From: Dendrophyllia cribrosa
Lineage: Eukaryota; Cnidaria; Anthozoa; Scleractinia; Dendrophylliidae
Reading direction: 5' to 3'
Assembly (NCBI GenBank): GCA_024195265.1
Contig: JAJLRJ010000009.1
Coordinates: 6,425,924-6,489,923 of the forward strand
DNA length: 64,000 nt
The position numbers and the translations under genes are program-made. The notes under the pieces were generated by a model. That model had not been told where the DNA came from. It was given only the letters and a program-made list of their open reading frames with translations, and did no database searches. Positions 43,553 through 54,111 of this stretch are shown piece after piece. How positions within the stretch are numbered: position 1 is the first letter of the stretch; every line of letters starts with the position of its first letter.

Positions 43553-43607
43553 GCAGGCGAAGGATATAAGAAAGGAGGAAACTGCAGGACACACACAGTT
43601 TTTTGTG

Positions 43608-44231
43608 ATGGCCCCACCTAGAGGCGCTTGGCGTGCTTTTCCTGTCAATTCAAATTTTTCGCCCACTTCTGCTGCAGAGCGACGAGCGAACTCGGGATTT
43701 GATGCCCCAAGAAAGAAGGCCACTACCGATCGTTTTGGGAGACCCAACCGAGCCGTGAAAGCCAGTATTGCCTTGAAAAAAGGAATCAAGACAGCCAATG
43801 CGGCGACAGCGGGAGCGATTTTAGCGGCCACTTTGGGCGGTGTGCTTGCAAGTCAACTCTCGAAAAAGAAAAAAAAGAAGAAGAAGAAGCAAGAACAACA
43901 AGGTGCAGGCAAAAGATCAAGGGGATGGCGCATGCAAGAACAAGCCGACTGGTTATCGGGGTTGACGGATCGCCGGACGTTTTCGGAGGACATAAAAAGA
44001 GCCAGCAACGAACAATTGCGAGCTCTGACCGATCTGATACGTAATCTCTACGACAACGTGATCCAAGTACCCGCTTACGTCAAAACCCCTCTCCTGGGTA
44101 ACAGGAAAACGATTCGACGCATCAGTGCACTGACGACGCCTTTGCACGAAAGAAAGAGGCTCTTAAGAAGAGTAGGAGGAGAAAAACTCGTTCCCTTTTT
44201 GCAAGCCGGACTAGACGCCTTGTCGTCATGA
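43608..44231 (+). CDS. basic protein with hydrophobic helix and nonalysine
   Basis: 207 aa from the ATG at 43608, chosen because ATATAAG lies about 40 bp upstream at 43564-43570. Hydrophobic Ala/Gly-rich helix at about 62-84 (TANAATAGAILAATLGGVLA), nine Lys at 86-94, then a more ordinary C-terminal domain of about 110 residues. The helix-plus-polylysine block matches the 42562 product and suggests shared ancestry. Its stop overlaps the start of the next gene by 4 nt (ATGA). Confidence 0.7.
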   Translation: MAPPRGAWRAFPVNSNFSPTSAAERRANSGFDAPRKKATTDRFGRPNRAVKASIALKKGIKTANAATAGAILAATLGGVLASQLSKKKKKKKKKQEQQGAGKRSRGWRMQEQADWLSGLTDRRTFSEDIKRASNEQLRALTDLIRNLYDNVIQVPAYVKTPLLGNRKTIRRISALTTPLHERKRLLRRVGGEKLVPFLQAGLDALSS

Positions 44232-45136
44232 CGGACAAATACGCTCGAGAGATGATGTTGGTGCCCAAAGATCCCCCCTGGATGAAACCGCCGGTTCCCT
44301 TTCTACCCGATTCATCCCGTCAATGGGGAAGGGGTGAACAAACACCCCCCGACCCCAACGAAGCCTACTGGAAACGTCAATTCTTGACGGACCAATTGGT
44401 CAATGCCCCTCGTTTGGATCGCGTCATGCGTGTCATGGATGCCATGAAGAGCGTGGAAGGTGAAGGGCAACCGCCCAAGTTACCTTCGTACGGAAGTAAG
44501 AGCAGCGAATACTTTCGACTTCAGAATCAACTACGACACATGATAGACCCCCGTCAGACCTCTGCGCTCTTGAGAAGACCTCCCCCTCTTTCGGCGGCGG
44601 AAAACCAAGCCCGAACGGATGATATTATTCCCCCCAAACCACCCCTTGGATCCACACTTCCACCACCTCCCAAGTCATTTCAAGAAGCGCACCAGCAATC
44701 AAAGAACATTGACAAACAATTGGAAAACTTCATCAACGTGGCTAAACAGAATTTGGACGAGGCCAAGCGCGCCGGCAATAATCCTAACGAGGTGAAAATG
44801 GCTGATCTAGATTGGCAAGTGGCTCAAAAGTCTGCTGAAGTCATACGAGAGTTGGACGATCAATTAAACTCAGAAAACTATGGTTTGCCCTTCAGCGACC
44901 TCAAATACTGGACCACGGACAAAGACACATTCGATGCTGCCGTGGAAGCACACAAAAGAGAGCTGCTGGAACGTCGTGACAAACTGTGGGGTCAACTGGA
45001 AACAGAATATCAAGAGCACAAGGAAAGCATGAAACAGAGAGAAAAGCAAAGACAAGCCAAGATAGAAAACATTATTCAAAAAGGAAAAGGGGTCGCCTTG
45101 AAACGACACAAACCTCGCGGTTGGGTGCAAGAGTAA
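44228..45136 (+). CDS. Pro-rich coiled-coil protein, last gene of the element
   Basis: 302 aa. N-terminal third Pro-rich (KPPVPFLPD, RRPPPLS, PPKPPLGSTLPPPPKS); C-terminal half is charged and helical, likely a coiled coil (about 160-290, with a long KQREKQRQAKIENI stretch). No family recognised. The start overlaps the previous stop as ATGA, and no TATA is close by, so reinitiation or leaky translation from the upstream mRNA is possible. AATAAA at 45217-45222 should end the rightmost transcripts. Might be a scaffold or a fibre-like protein, but nothing proves it. Confidence 0.65.
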   Translation: MTDKYAREMMLVPKDPPWMKPPVPFLPDSSRQWGRGEQTPPDPNEAYWKRQFLTDQLVNAPRLDRVMRVMDAMKSVEGEGQPPKLPSYGSKSSEYFRLQNQLRHMIDPRQTSALLRRPPPLSAAENQARTDDIIPPKPPLGSTLPPPPKSFQEAHQQSKNIDKQLENFINVAKQNLDEAKRAGNNPNEVKMADLDWQVAQKSAEVIRELDDQLNSENYGLPFSDLKYWTTDKDTFDAAVEAHKRELLERRDKLWGQLETEYQEHKESMKQREKQRQAKIENIIQKGKGVALKRHKPRGWVQE

Positions 45137-45216
45137 GAAAGTTGTTCAGAAAAAAGAGACGTTTAAAAGTTGTCACTATTTAAATTGTTGACCTGTTTTC
45201 ACAACAAGATTGTTGT

Positions 45217-45222
45217 AATAAA
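45217..45222 (+). terminator. polyadenylation signal AATAAA, right end of gene block
   Basis: Located 80 bp after the last stop and just before the right ITR. Confidence 0.6.
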
Positions 45223-45267
45223 GTTGCTTTAAAATGGTCAAAACACGTGTGCTCTTTTTCTTGCACT

Positions 45268-46926
45268 AACCGGTTTTTTGAATAAGAATTCATCAAAAAA
45301 AAGTAATCAAAAAAAAAAACAATCTGCGTGGTTCATTGTCTGATGAACCAAATCAAACAAGGCAAGACTCCTTTGTGGCCACAAGTAACGAGAAAAGGCC
45401 CACTGGTAGTGTAGACTCTCGCCAAGGTCACAGGTTCGATTCCCGTTGGGGCCCAAAAAAATCAACAAGAACATTCGAAAACAAGAAAACGAAAAACAAG
45501 CAAGAAAAACACAAAACAAAAAGCACTCTCACTTTCTGGAAACGCTTGGTTGACAAAACAAATTGCCCTTCAAAGACAAGAGACGTCAGCGAAGGGCTTC
45601 CTCGTAGCCTGAGGGGTGGCGTCAGCTTTTTTTCCCTTTATAAAGGCTCGCGCTTTGTTCTTTTTTCATTCTTCTCTCATTCGCTTACAACGCAAAGCCA
45701 GACGAGCTGCTCGGCAGAAGAAAACAGTAATGGGTGCAAGATTATCGCAAACACTTGGGACGAGACGATTTCAATTTAAACTCTTTTATCGTCGAGCCAG
45801 GTCCCGCTGTGGTTCGCGCGTGGTCTGGAGCCAAGTGATGGCGTAAGCCGGGTTTTTCCAGGAAAACGCTGTTCTGAGAAAGACAAGAAAGATTTTTTCA
45901 CGGCGTGAAAACAAAGATGGTTCCTCGCTAAAAAATCAGACAACTCTCCTCGTGGAAGGTTTAAGAGGTGGCTTTGGAAAAAGGACAACCTTTTCGGCAA
46001 AAGAAAGGGATTTTTGTACTGCAAAATCCTTCCGCAGGTTCGTAGTTTGTTTGTTTGTCTTTGCTCGATTCGTCATGCGAGGAAAATTTGATTTGTTTAA
46101 AATACTTTCACGTTTCTTCTTTCAAACGAGTTTTCTGCGAGTATTGAATTCAAACTATTTTTTTTTTCTTTTTTCATTCACGGAATGTCCCGGAGGCGAG
46201 CCAAGATGATTTTCGTTCTAACATGCGATGGAATCGAAAGAGAAAGAGAACCTGATTTACGACACGTCTTCGCGGAAAATGTCTGACTTTGAATTTTTTG
46301 CCCTGAAGGTTTTCATGCGGTCTAATTACCAAGTGATTGCTTGTATTATGTTCTGTTAAAAGAATTATTCAGCGCTCGATGATAAGCGCTTTTATCACCA
46401 TAACATCCAGATAAATTTTGCTCAAACCCCGATCGGAAAGTTACTCAAGAAAAGAAGAAAGCGTTAATCCTTGAAATTTTTTCTTGTTGATGATTTTCAT
46501 TAAACACGTTATTGAACTTTCATCTTTGTGTGGGCTTCTTCTTTCATATTGGGGATTTTGACTACTTCCCCAATTCATTCCCCAGGAGGATCGTACACAG
46601 GGAAATTTGACCACTTCCCCCCAAAAAAAAAAAAATTTGAAAAAATTTTTGAAAAAAATCAAAAAATTTTTTGAAAAAATTCGATACTCAAAATCACCTA
46701 TATAAATCAAAAATTGAAAAAAAAACTTCAAAAAAAAATTCAAAAAAATTTGAAAAAAAATTGAAAAATAATTCTAGTCAAAATCCCCTATATAACGTTG
46801 GGTTAACGTCAGCTGACGTCAGCGATGACGTATATAGGGACTTTTTTGACTGCCCCATATTCCAAAAAAAAATGGGCGTGGTTAGGGACTTTTGACTCGT
46901 GCCCCATACTGCCCCCCCTTACTACT
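45268..46926. repeat. right inverted terminal repeat of the Polinton-like element
   Basis: 1,659 bp, reverse complement of the left ITR; ends TTACTACT. It lacks the 228-bp duplication of the left copy but contains an insertion of about 130 bp (about 45325-45456) with a tRNA-like sequence. Like the left ITR it carries an outward TATA and a short ORF (45730-45846). Confidence 0.95.
45395..45453 (+). other. tRNA-like / SINE-head sequence within right ITR
   Basis: Contains a good B box (CAGGTTCGATTCCCG, about 45430-45445), an A-box-like CACTGGTAGTGTAGAC and partly complementary ends GGCCC/GGGGCCC. About 58 nt, too short for a normal tRNA and without a clear anticodon arm, so it is a degenerate tRNA-derived sequence. 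Absent from the left ITR. Confidence 0.45.
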
Positions 46927-46931
46927 GACTT
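46927..46931 (+). repeat. target-site duplication GACTT, right
   Basis: Matches 24708-24712. Confidence 0.75.
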
Positions 46932-47066
46932 CGCCGACTTTCATCACGTCTCCTTCACCAAGGGTTCAAGTCTACGCTCCTTCGTAAATCGTTTGCAAAA
47001 TTCTTCAAACGCCACGGTGCGATCATTGAGAAGTATGGCACTACACTACGGGAGATGAGACTAGCA
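46932..47066 (+). pseudogene. Penelope-like reverse transcriptase, right fragment
   Basis: Continues the RT domain exactly where the left fragment stops: read from 46932, the phase set by the left half gives a KFFKRHGAIIEKYGTTL-type ending of the thumb region. If the element and one GACTT were absent, the two fragments would be one open frame. After about 47066 similarity fades. Confidence 0.75.
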
Positions 47067-47396
47067 ATCCAGAATTGAGAGATACCGCCGTATCCTTTAA
47101 TATTTTAGATCCTTCATATCATCCTAGCGCCCCTATTTAATTTCTATATTGCTTCCATTCAGTTTGATGTAGGTGCGCGCGTGTGCAATTTTCCTTATGT
47201 TGAGTGCGCGTGCTTGGCTTATTTAGTTGACGCGTGTGCTTAGTTCGTTATTTAACGTACTACATTTGTTTTGCATTGTTTTCCTTACTAATATGTCTTG
47301 TCAGTAACTGTGCTCACACTGTGGGTGGCTCCTCCTAAAATGTTCTACAATTGGTATACAATTGGTATAGGATTTAATGGAGCCGAAACCAATTGT

Positions 47397-47438
<42 letters not shown>

Positions 47439-49048
47439 GAAATTCAGATAAGTTTAGTAGCCACATTTATTTGAAGTTTGTCCCCTTTCAATACATACTA
47501 ACTCCAGTTCAATGGGAGAATACAATACTTGCTAATAGCAAGTGTTGAGCCCCAGGGGGTTACTCCCATATATGAGCTATAAAGGTATGTGCCGCTGTGA
47601 AGGGTATGGTTTTTTAGGCAGTTTAGTCTGGGATAGGGTAAAAATCAGAGATTTTTGGTCTAGAATAGGGTCTCATTTTCCGCGAAACTGATCAGTTGCG
47701 TGAAGAATATAGTCTAGATGAGGTTTGTTGGCAAATGGCATTTAAAAATCGGTACGGCAGGCAGTACGGCATTTTTACTCACCCCTGGTATCTTAGACTG
47801 TGATAGTGAATGAGTTTCTGGAAAATAGCGAGTCTGGAAAAGGTCTAGGATAGGGTAGGATTTTTCAGTGTTTTAGTCTATATAGAATAGAGTTGCAAAA
47901 TGCAGCTAAAATGGTCAAGTATAGGTTAAGGGTCTCAGAGTCCCAGCAGCACACCACCCAGCAGCACACCACGCCCAAACATTTGTAGAGTACCCCCCCC
48001 CCCTTCCCCCGGGTGTTGAGATACTATACAAAATAACATCAAAACTGATTCAAATCTAATTTTCTAAAATGGAAAAATCTAAACTCGAATTCAAAGTTAA
48101 AATGTGAACAGAGTTTATCCTTGGGTGCTGCATATGGGGGGTGACAACTAATAACTATGTTTAGAGAGGAAAGCCACATCAGCCGCAGCCGCAGCCGCAA
48201 CTCTAACAAACGCTGTTTGAGCAATACTGTGTGTAACTGAAAGTTGTCCCGAAAATTTGGAATATCTTCCCGATTTTTTCGGGGACATTCTCACAAAAAT
48301 TTCAAACTTCCCGAGATTTTAACAACATTTATATCTCATGTTTCCCCGAAAATGTTTTGAGTCTCCAGATTCCCGGCAAAATCTTCAGATTCCCGGAAGA
48401 ATTTTGTTTTTCTCCAAAAACAGACCTTCTTGAAGTTAGCAACCCCTGTGGTGCATAATTGGATTTCAGCAGTTTGAAAAATATTACAAGTTTAATTTGG
48501 TGCAAAATGTATATGATGTAGTTCAAAATTTTTCTTTGGTTTAAAAATTTTCAAACTGGTTTTATTTTTGTTTTTCTTCTTCTCAGATTCATTGCCATAA
48601 ACTGAGACAATTAAGGAAAACAAACTTACTGGTTTGAAAATTTTTAAACCAAAGAAAAATTTCAACCACAACATACATATCATTGAGAAAAATTAAGAAT
48701 ATTGCCCTCTTCTGTACTTACTTTTATTTATAAGATAATAATAACAACAATAAAAGAAACAAGAATTATTTGCTACACCCTGAGATCATGAAAATGACCT
48801 ATTGTGGAAAAAGAATCAAATCTCTTCTGCAATGTCGTGAGTGCTTTTGTATTGCACCATTTGTGACATTTGTTTTTCAGTATTTAAATTTGAGATTTTT
48901 CTTGAATTTTGAGTTTTTTAAGAGTTAAAATAGTTCCTGCTGCTTATTCAGAACTTGTTTAAAACAGCAAGAACAAGTGTACGTATGCGTACGTGGTTAA
49001 TTGAACCCAATGACTGCAACTAAAGCAGCCAAAAAAATGCTAACAGGC
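47067..49048. other. spacer with one diverged repeat
   Basis: No gene seen. A repeat with imperfect inverted ends (TTGAGCCCCAGGGGGTTACTC near 47545 and a poly-C/CCCCGGGTGTTGAG end near 48020, here described and not joined) occupies about 47545-48020. A GCCGCA run lies near 48180. The rest is AT-rich and featureless. Confidence 0.5.
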
Positions 49049-50196
49049 TTTTCATAACGGCAGGGGTAATTTGCCGAACGCCGAACGCTGAATGCTGAAC
49101 GCAGAACGCCGAACGCCGATTTATCTTGTGAAATGTTTCACCGGCCATGGCGGAGCGAATTGTTATTTCGACACTGACGTCATATCAAAATTCAGAAGCC
49201 GTTTTCGATTCCAAAATGTTTATGGAATTGTAGAGAGTGTAAAACTACACATCTGGGCCAAATTTTGAAGCGCATGAGCATTTAGTTCAAGAGTTATAGG
49301 CGAACGAGTGTTAGACATTTTTAGTAAGAAATGTATGGAGCGGCCATCTTGCTGTACCACTTTGGTACACCAACATGGCGGCCAAAAATTCAAAGCCTTA
49401 ATTACACCAAAAATCTCATCACAAAATATTGTATTCACTATAAGTGCCATTAAATCGGCTCATAAGCATCTATAATTCCAAAATAACTTTCAACACTTTT
49501 CACGGCTTATTTGAAATAGCGTGACGGATTGCGTGACACATTTAAAACCTTTATAAATCGGAAGCAAAACATCGTTAAAACCTGAAACTTTTTGTGAAAG
49601 ACTATAACACTGGTATCCATATACCATGTTAGAAACAGCTTTGTAGGATGTATACTTTAGATTTTTTAAATTTTATGACGACATGTGAAAACGCTCTATA
49701 AAGTCTTATACTACCAATAAAACAACATTCAACCTGTAAATCTAGTAACCTACATATATGATCGAACTGGTAAAAAATGTGAAAAAAAACGGTACATATA
49801 ATAGGGGAAACCAAACGCACGATTCGTGAACGCTTCACGAACACAGACAACGGACAAACAACCCACATCACGCCAACTCCACAGCAGCGGTCCCTACACA
49901 TTTCAACTTACCAGGTCACTCTTCCGCGGACATGAGACTCATCCCGCCTGAACTGCAGCCTACCATCAATGCTTCCCGTCGAAAAGCACGCGAGGCCTTT
50001 TTAATTAATTTTTCATAATTTTTAATTCACTTTATCACCAGAAGGCATTAACCGAAGGAACGAACGCTGAACTCATACACTATATATTATTTTTATCTTA
50101 AGTTTACAAGTGCGCTGTCTACATGTCATGTATTAGCCAATCATTTATAACCTGTATTTTTCAAATTTTAGGAGCCGTTACAATGTTTTCTCATCG

Positions 50197-51597
50197 CCGA
50201 GAATACAGCGACATTTCAGGGACCTTCTTACGGTCCAGAGCGATAAATTTGAAAAGCTTCCTTCTGACAAAATAGCCAAATTAAAAAGAAAATGGGGGAA
50301 AATGGCGAAACAAGGTGTATGTTTTACTCCATAACAAAAAACTAAGTACTTTGGCGGTTAGGTTCACCCTGGCTTTTTCAGAAGAGGTGTTCAGGAATCA
50401 TTTAACACCCTTTTTATTTCCCTGAGATTTGGACAACTTCTATCGAATCGCGTTCTAAAATTCGTTTTTTTCGCTGATTTCAGTATGGAAAAAACACCGC
50501 ATTGATATTCAGGATGGTCTTTCTCTTCAAGAAAGGACTTGCTAACTAAGGCTAACCCCGGAAAAGTTAGCCTTGTGTCTGAACAAAAGATTGGCGAAGT
50601 TTGGATTTAATACGATGCGAGTAAATAGTATCAAAGCGCTATTTTCTAGAAGGTGTAACGTAAACTAAAAATGGCGCTCCAAAATGTCTTCCTACGAACT
50701 CCCACGAGACCGGCAAACGGATTCAAATTTGAATAATTATCTCAACACAAACAACGTTCCCTCAGTCGCGAGAAGCGGCCGGGCGCTTGCTTTTTGCTTG
50801 TTCAAGTTAGGATTTCAAACAGAAGTCATCATTTATTTCACATTTCTCATTGTCCGGCAAATAGATGGGCCTATATTATTTTTTAAAACCTCAGTTAATA
50901 TACTCTAGGTCTGAACTACGTTAACCGATCGAGAAAAAGAGCGCGTCTAGATCTGGACTGAAAAAAGCTTTGTAAAGAGCACAAGAAACAAAGCGCAACT
51001 TACAAGCGAGACACCCGTGATTCACGCTCGCTATTTGGCAACGCTTTTAACTGAAGACCATGTTCTGCGGAAAATGTTTTTGCCATCGTACTCTGACCAT
51101 TGCGAATCTAACGAGTCAAAATGAAAATCTTGCCGCACACGAATTTGTTGACAAAACGCTCTGTAAAGAGCGAGAAGAACAGGACATCACGTCTTTTACA
51201 GACATTCGACGCACTTAAAATAACTTTAAAACGATCTAAACACTGTTAAAAGACTTAAAACGCGATAGTTTGATAAAAAATTTCGGTCTTCGAGCCTCTT
51301 CAGTCGTCCTCCGTATTAAAGTTCTGTAAAGAGCGCGAGTAAAAAAGCGTAACGAACAAGAGAGTGACCCGCGCATTGCGCTCGCTATTTGTCAAAGCTT
51401 TTAACTGAAAACCATGTTCTGCGGAAAATGTTTTTGCCATCGCGCTCTAACCATTGCGAATCTAAAGATTCAAAAAAATAAAATCTTGCCGCACACGAAT
51501 TTGTTGACAAAATGCTTTGAAAAGAGCGCGGCGGCCCGCCTTTAATTACAGCACGATTGTTAACTTTATCACACCTTGGGATTTACATCACGCATCA
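50197..51597 (+). repeat. internal direct repeat, unit 1
   Basis: Begins CATCGCCGAGAATACAGCG and ends near CATCACGCATCAAACCGTGT. Similar to 52208-53394 with some indels; contains two sub-copies of a GTTCTGTAAAGAGCGCGAG block. Confidence 0.8.
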
Positions 51598-51789
51598 AAC
51601 CGTGTAATTAATAGCAGTTGAATCTGCCAAGAGACTAGAGACTAGAGTATTCCCAAAGCTTTTTCTGTTGAGCAAATGCAACTGACTGGTTCTGTATATG
51701 AAAATAATTATACTGCGCATCAAGAAACTGGGCGCTGTAAGTACATGTCGCGAACTTCGAGAAAGGCAATGGCATTCAGGACGATGCCT

Positions 51790-52209
51790 CGCTACTCCAT
51801 GACTGGCATCACAAAGTGTCCTGGGGGGGTGCACGTTACTCCATGACTGGCATCACAAAGTGTCCTGGGGGGGTGGCACGCTACTCCATGACTGGCATCA
51901 CAAAGTGTCCTGGAGGATGGCACGCTACTCCATGATTGGCATCACAAAGTGTCCTAGGGGGGTGCACGCTACTCCATGACTGTCATCACAAAGTGTCCTG
52001 GGGGGTGAGCTACTCTATGACTTACATCACAAAGTGTCCTGGGGGTTGCACGCTACTCCATGACTGGCATCACAAAGTGTCCTGGGGGTGTACGCTTCTC
52101 CATGACTGGCATCACAAACTGTCCTGGGGGCTGGCACGCTACTCCATGACTGGCATCACAAAGTGTCCTAGGGGTTGCACGCTACTCCATGACTGGCATC
52201 ACAAAGTGT
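51790..52209 (+). repeat. ~46-bp minisatellite
   Basis: About nine units of CTCCATGACTGGCATCACAA + AGTGTCCTGGGGG(G) + GCACGCTA with small length changes. A 138-codon ORF (51936-52352) runs through it and is not considered a gene. Confidence 0.85.
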
Positions 52210-53394
52210 CATCGCCGAGAATGCAGCGACATATCCGGGACCTTCTTACGGTCCTGAGCGCTAAATTTGAAAAGCTTCCGTCTGACAAAAGAGTCAAATT
52301 AAAAAGAAAATGGGGGAAAATGGCGAAACAAGGTGTATGTTTTACTCCATAACAAAAAACTAAGTACTTTGGCGGTTAGGTTCACCCTGGCTTTTTCAGA
52401 AGAGGTGTTCAGGAATCATTTAACACCCTTTTTATTTCCCTGAGATTTGGACAACTTCTATCGAATCGCGTTCTAAAATTCGTTTTTTTCGCTGATTTCA
52501 GTATGGAAAAAACACCGCATTGATATTCAGGATGGTCTTTCTCTTCAAGAAAGGACTTGCTAACTAAGGCTCACCCTGGAAAAGTTAGCCTCGTGTCTAA
52601 ACAAAAGATTGGCGAAGTTTGGATTTAATACGATGCGAGTAAATAGTATCAAAGCGCTATTTTCTAGAAGGTGTTACGTAAACTAAAAATGGCGCTCCAA
52701 AATGTCTTCCTACGAACTCCCACGAGACCGGCAAACGGATTCAAATTTGAATAATTATCTCAACACAAACAATGTTCCCTCAGTCGCGAGAGGCGGGCGC
52801 TTGCTTTTTGCTTCTTCAAGTTAGGATTTCAAAGAGAAGCCATCATTTATTTCACATTTCTCATGTCCGGCAAATAGAAAGGCCTATATTATTTTTTAAA
52901 ACCTCAGTTAATATACTCTAGGTCTGAACTACGTTAACCGATCGAGAAAAAGAGTGCGTCTAGATCTGGACTAAAAAAAGCTTTGTAAAGAGCACGAGAA
53001 ACAAAGCGCAACGTACAAGCGAGTCACCCGTGATTCACGCTCGCTATTTGGCAAAAATGCGGTAGTTTGATTAAAAAATTCCGGTCTTCGAGCCTCTTCA
53101 GTCGTCCGCCATATTAAAGTTCTGTAAAGAGCGCGAGTAAAAAAGTGTAACTATTTGGCAACGCTTTTAACTGAAAACCATGTTCTGCGGAAAATGTTTT
53201 TGCCATAATAATACTTTATCGCGCTTTAACCATTGCTTTAACCATTGCGAATCTAAAGATTTAAAAAAATAATAAAATCTTGCCGCACACGAATTTGTTG
53301 ACAAAATGCTTTAAAAAAAAGCGCGGCCCGCCTTTAATTACAGCACGATTGTTAACTTTATCACACCTTGGGATTTACATCACGCATCAAACCG
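52208..53394 (+). repeat. internal direct repeat, unit 2
   Basis: Second unit of the pair with 50197-51597; shorter by about 200 bp. Together with the minisatellite it makes the element's middle unstable. Confidence 0.8.
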
Positions 53395-53987
53395 TGTTCG
53401 GCGCTCGGCGTTCGGCATTCAGCGTTGGCGTTCGGCAAATTACCCCTGCCGTTTTCATAAGACCTCGTAACTTTCAGTTTTATGGTATAATTTTTTTTCT
53501 TTTTTGTCCTATTGACTGTAGAGTCATTAATTTACGATACAATACTTTATTTTCTTATTTCCATGACATTTTTTGCTACAAGAAAATATATATCTAGCTA
53601 AACTAAAATTACTAAAACAATAGGACGAATAACTAAATATAAATATTGTTTGAGGAAATGCCTAGCGTCCAAGTAAACCATACAGTTTTCTAGTTAGACA
53701 CTAGTCTTGTGTTGTATCAATTCACATGTAGACATCTATTACAAACACATAAACACACACACTGCACACAAATAGCAAAAATAGCAAATTGGGGTTGGAC
53801 AGTATATCTGTTTCGACAATAAATACCGTTTATCTTCAATTTTATCTCTTACTTTTATTTACTCTTACTAAAATTTTCTCTCTTACTTTTTTCTGTACCC
53901 AACGCGTCACGCGGTCTAACATCCGTTGCGAATGTGGAACCCTGGGTCCGATTCAGGGTCCGATAATCCGGGATACTTTTACCCATG

Positions 53988-54024
53988 TTCCCGCGAAATT
54001 CGAGACTTCAACCAAGATGGCGGC
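53988..54024 (+). promoter_or_regulatory. PALB2 promoter: E2F-like and YY1-like motifs
   Basis: TTCCCGCGAAA (53988-53998) fits the E2F consensus and AAGATGGCGGC (54014-54024) fits YY1, 90-125 bp before the ATG. This would suit S-phase expression of a recombination gene. Motif reading only. Confidence 0.5.
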
Positions 54025-54111
54025 GGTGCCGTGAAGAAAACCGGGGGAAAACGATTGTTGTTTATAATAGACTGTCTGAATTATTGTCCATGATTTCCTT
54101 CTAATACCAAC

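Larger units (their letters stand above)
24713..46926 (+). mobile_element. Polinton/Maverick (adintovirus)-like endogenous virus
   Basis: 22,214 bp, bounded by inverted terminal repeats starting AGTAGTAA and ending TTACTACT, with a GACTT duplication. It encodes the Polinton hallmark set: retroviral-type integrase, double-jelly-roll major capsid protein, adenain-type protease and packaging ATPase, plus small basic proteins. Most genes point right and are packed tightly; one points left. No family-B polymerase is recognisable. A 5.2-kb internal duplication (30384-35603 and 35604-40832) raises the length; a single-copy form would be about 17 kb. Coding parts look GC-richer than the host flanks. 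It is inserted into a dead retroelement. Confidence 0.92.
49058..53451. mobile_element. Foldback/Mutator-like element 1 (9-bp target duplication)
   Basis: 4,394 bp, flanked by TTTTCATAA (49049-49057 and 53452-53460). Ends start CGGCAGGGGTAATTTGCCG and continue as tandem 7-bp units (GAACGCC, GAACGCT, GAATGCT...). The interior has a direct duplication (about 50197-51597 and 52208-53394) around a minisatellite. No transposase found. A 9-bp target duplication plus repeat-built TIRs points to Mutator/Foldback-type elements. Confidence 0.75.
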
